DNA of 6,519 bases, taken from Spirosoma sp. GTDB lineage: Bacteria; Bacteroidota; Bacteroidia; Cytophagales; Spirosomataceae. The notes under the pieces were generated by a model, which searched no databases, had not been told where the DNA came from, and worked only from the letters and a program-made list of their open reading frames with translations. The DNA lies in assembly GCA_028288385.1 (NCBI GenBank), contig JAQBNX010000612.1:1-6519 (forward strand), read 5' to 3'. The translations under genes were made by a program, and so were the position numbers. Shown in pieces: positions 5,694 through 6,519 of this stretch. Position 1 is the stretch's first letter. The number at the start of each line of letters is the position of its first letter.

Positions 5694-6519
5694 TGCGCTT
5701 TGTTATCTGCCTGCTTTTCAGTGCTAAATTTCTGGTTGCCCATGCCCAGCCGACCAGGAATGATGCCAGACTTGAACACCAGCTTCGAACGCTGCTGACG
5801 GGTTTCCGTGGTGAGGTCGGTATTTATGTTCGAAATCTGCGCACTGGCAAAACCGTTGCCATCAATGCCGATACGCTTTTTCCAACGGCCAGCACCGTTA
5901 AAATTCCAATCCAATGCGGATTGTTTGACAAAATTAACCGGGGTGAACTCAGGTATGGGCAGGAACTAGTGTATAAAGATTCGCTGCATTATGACGATGG
6001 TATTGTCGGGTCACTCAAAGACGGAGCAAAGATTCCGCTTAGTGAAGTAGTAATGCTGATGGAAACCGTCAGCGACAATACGGGTAGTTTGTGGTGTCAG
6101 GCCCTGGCCGGTGGCGGCCGGGCCATTAACCAGTGGCTCGAAACAAACGGATTTCATCAGACTCGGGTCAACTCCCGAACACCAGGGCGCACGGCTAACC
6201 AAAAGCAATACGGCTGGGGACAAACCACTCCCCGCGAACTGGCCACTTTGTTAACCTACATCCGGCAGGGGCGTGCCGTCAGCCCCGATGCCAGTGACGA
6301 GATGTACAGGAATCTGGGCCGTCAGTACTGGGACAACGACGGTCTAGCGGAATTGCCTCCTGAAATAAAAACAGCCTGTAAAAATGGAGCTGTCAACCAG
6401 GCCCGGTCAGAAGTAGTGCTGGTCCATGCACCCCATGGCGAGTATGTATACTGCGTAATGACGAAAAACCAGCAAGATGAAAGCTGGGAACGTACCAACG
6501 AAGGATTTACGCTGCTGCG
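5693..6519 (+). CDS. Exported serine hydrolase, class A beta-lactamase-like fold (cut by right edge)
   Basis: 275 codons are present with no stop; family length near 290-300 suggests that only a short C-terminal piece is missing. The ATG shares its A with the GNAT stop (TGATG), so the two are probably translated together. Signal peptide MRFVICLLFSAKFLVAHA, cleavage before Q19. The beta-lactamase/transpeptidase-like fold follows: TASTVKIPI holds the SxxK pair Ser67 and Lys70, VSDNTGSLW holds SDN at 127-129, and KNG at 230-232 stands in place of the usual KTG or KSG. TTPRELATLL (178-187) matches the helix after the omega loop. Where true class A enzymes have WExxLN with Glu166 and Asn170, this protein has NSRTPGR (160-166), with no Glu at the matching position. 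Acylation looks possible but fast deacylation does not, so a serine peptidase or penicillin-binding role is as likely as beta-lactamase activity. Confidence 0.85.
   Translation, partial: MRFVICLLFSAKFLVAHAQPTRNDARLEHQLRTLLTGFRGEVGIYVRNLRTGKTVAINADTLFPTASTVKIPIQCGLFDKINRGELRYGQELVYKDSLHYDDGIVGSLKDGAKIPLSEVVMLMETVSDNTGSLWCQALAGGGRAINQWLETNGFHQTRVNSRTPGRTANQKQYGWGQTTPRELATLLTYIRQGRAVSPDASDEMYRNLGRQYWDNDGLAELPPEIKTACKNGAVNQARSEVVLVHAPHGEYVYCVMTKNQQDESWERTNEGFTLL

Noticed and set aside
5421..6223. Minus-strand open frames opposite the GNAT and serine hydrolase genes
   Set aside because: They are covered by two plus-strand genes with clear family motifs (acetyl-CoA loop; SxxK, SDN).
1..6519. Search for a defence, mobile or CRISPR-type system
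   Set aside because: No transposase, integrase, nuclease, repeat-spacer array or toxin-antitoxin pair was recognised in any frame; the genes present are metabolic or cell-wall related.

Overview
The window looks like an ordinary chromosomal segment of a Bacteroidota bacterium, probably a Cytophagales member of the Spirosoma type. The evidence is protein style (PBP2, SMP-30 lactonase and a DUF4965-type glutaminase with Q-starting mature ends), Bacteroidota-type promoter candidates (TTG, about 19-20 bp, TAnnTTTG-like) and mostly weak or absent Shine-Dalgarno sequences. G+C is near one half in the genes, judged by eye, and falls clearly around 4920-5120. Placement below phylum level is inference.

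Layout, left to right. (1) Positions 1-266, minus strand: the N-terminal end of penicillin-binding protein 2 (mrdA), cut by the window edge, with its own RBS and a -7 box. (2) 379-1404, minus: an exported SMP-30/gluconolactonase-type protein. (3) 1405-1671: a divergent intergenic region with one promoter candidate for each side. (4) 1672-2322, plus: a cytoplasmic Rossmann-fold NAD(P)-binding oxidoreductase, convergent with the next gene across 61 bp. (5) 2384-4996, minus: a large exported glutaminase-A-family protein (DUF4964/DUF5127/DUF4965/DUF1793 architecture) with an inserted jelly-roll domain. Its 5' end is AT-rich and has no ATG that preserves the signal peptide. (6) 4997-5237: a divergent, AT-rich intergenic region with a series of short dyads spaced about 20 bp apart. 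(7) 5238-5693, plus: a PhnO-like GNAT acetyltransferase, start probably GTG. (8) 5693-6519, plus: an exported class-A-beta-lactamase-fold serine hydrolase, overlapping the GNAT stop codon by one base and running off the right edge.

The only clear co-transcribed pair is GNAT plus serine hydrolase (TGATG overlap). The lactonase and PBP2 genes lie in the same direction but are separated by 112 bp with a separate promoter candidate. There are no RNA genes, mobile elements, CRISPR arrays or defence genes that I can see, and I did not find a convincing undescribed multi-gene system. The most interesting items are the unusual start region and dyad series of the glutaminase-family gene, and the serine hydrolase that keeps SxxK and SDN but appears to lack the deacylating Glu of true class A beta-lactamases.
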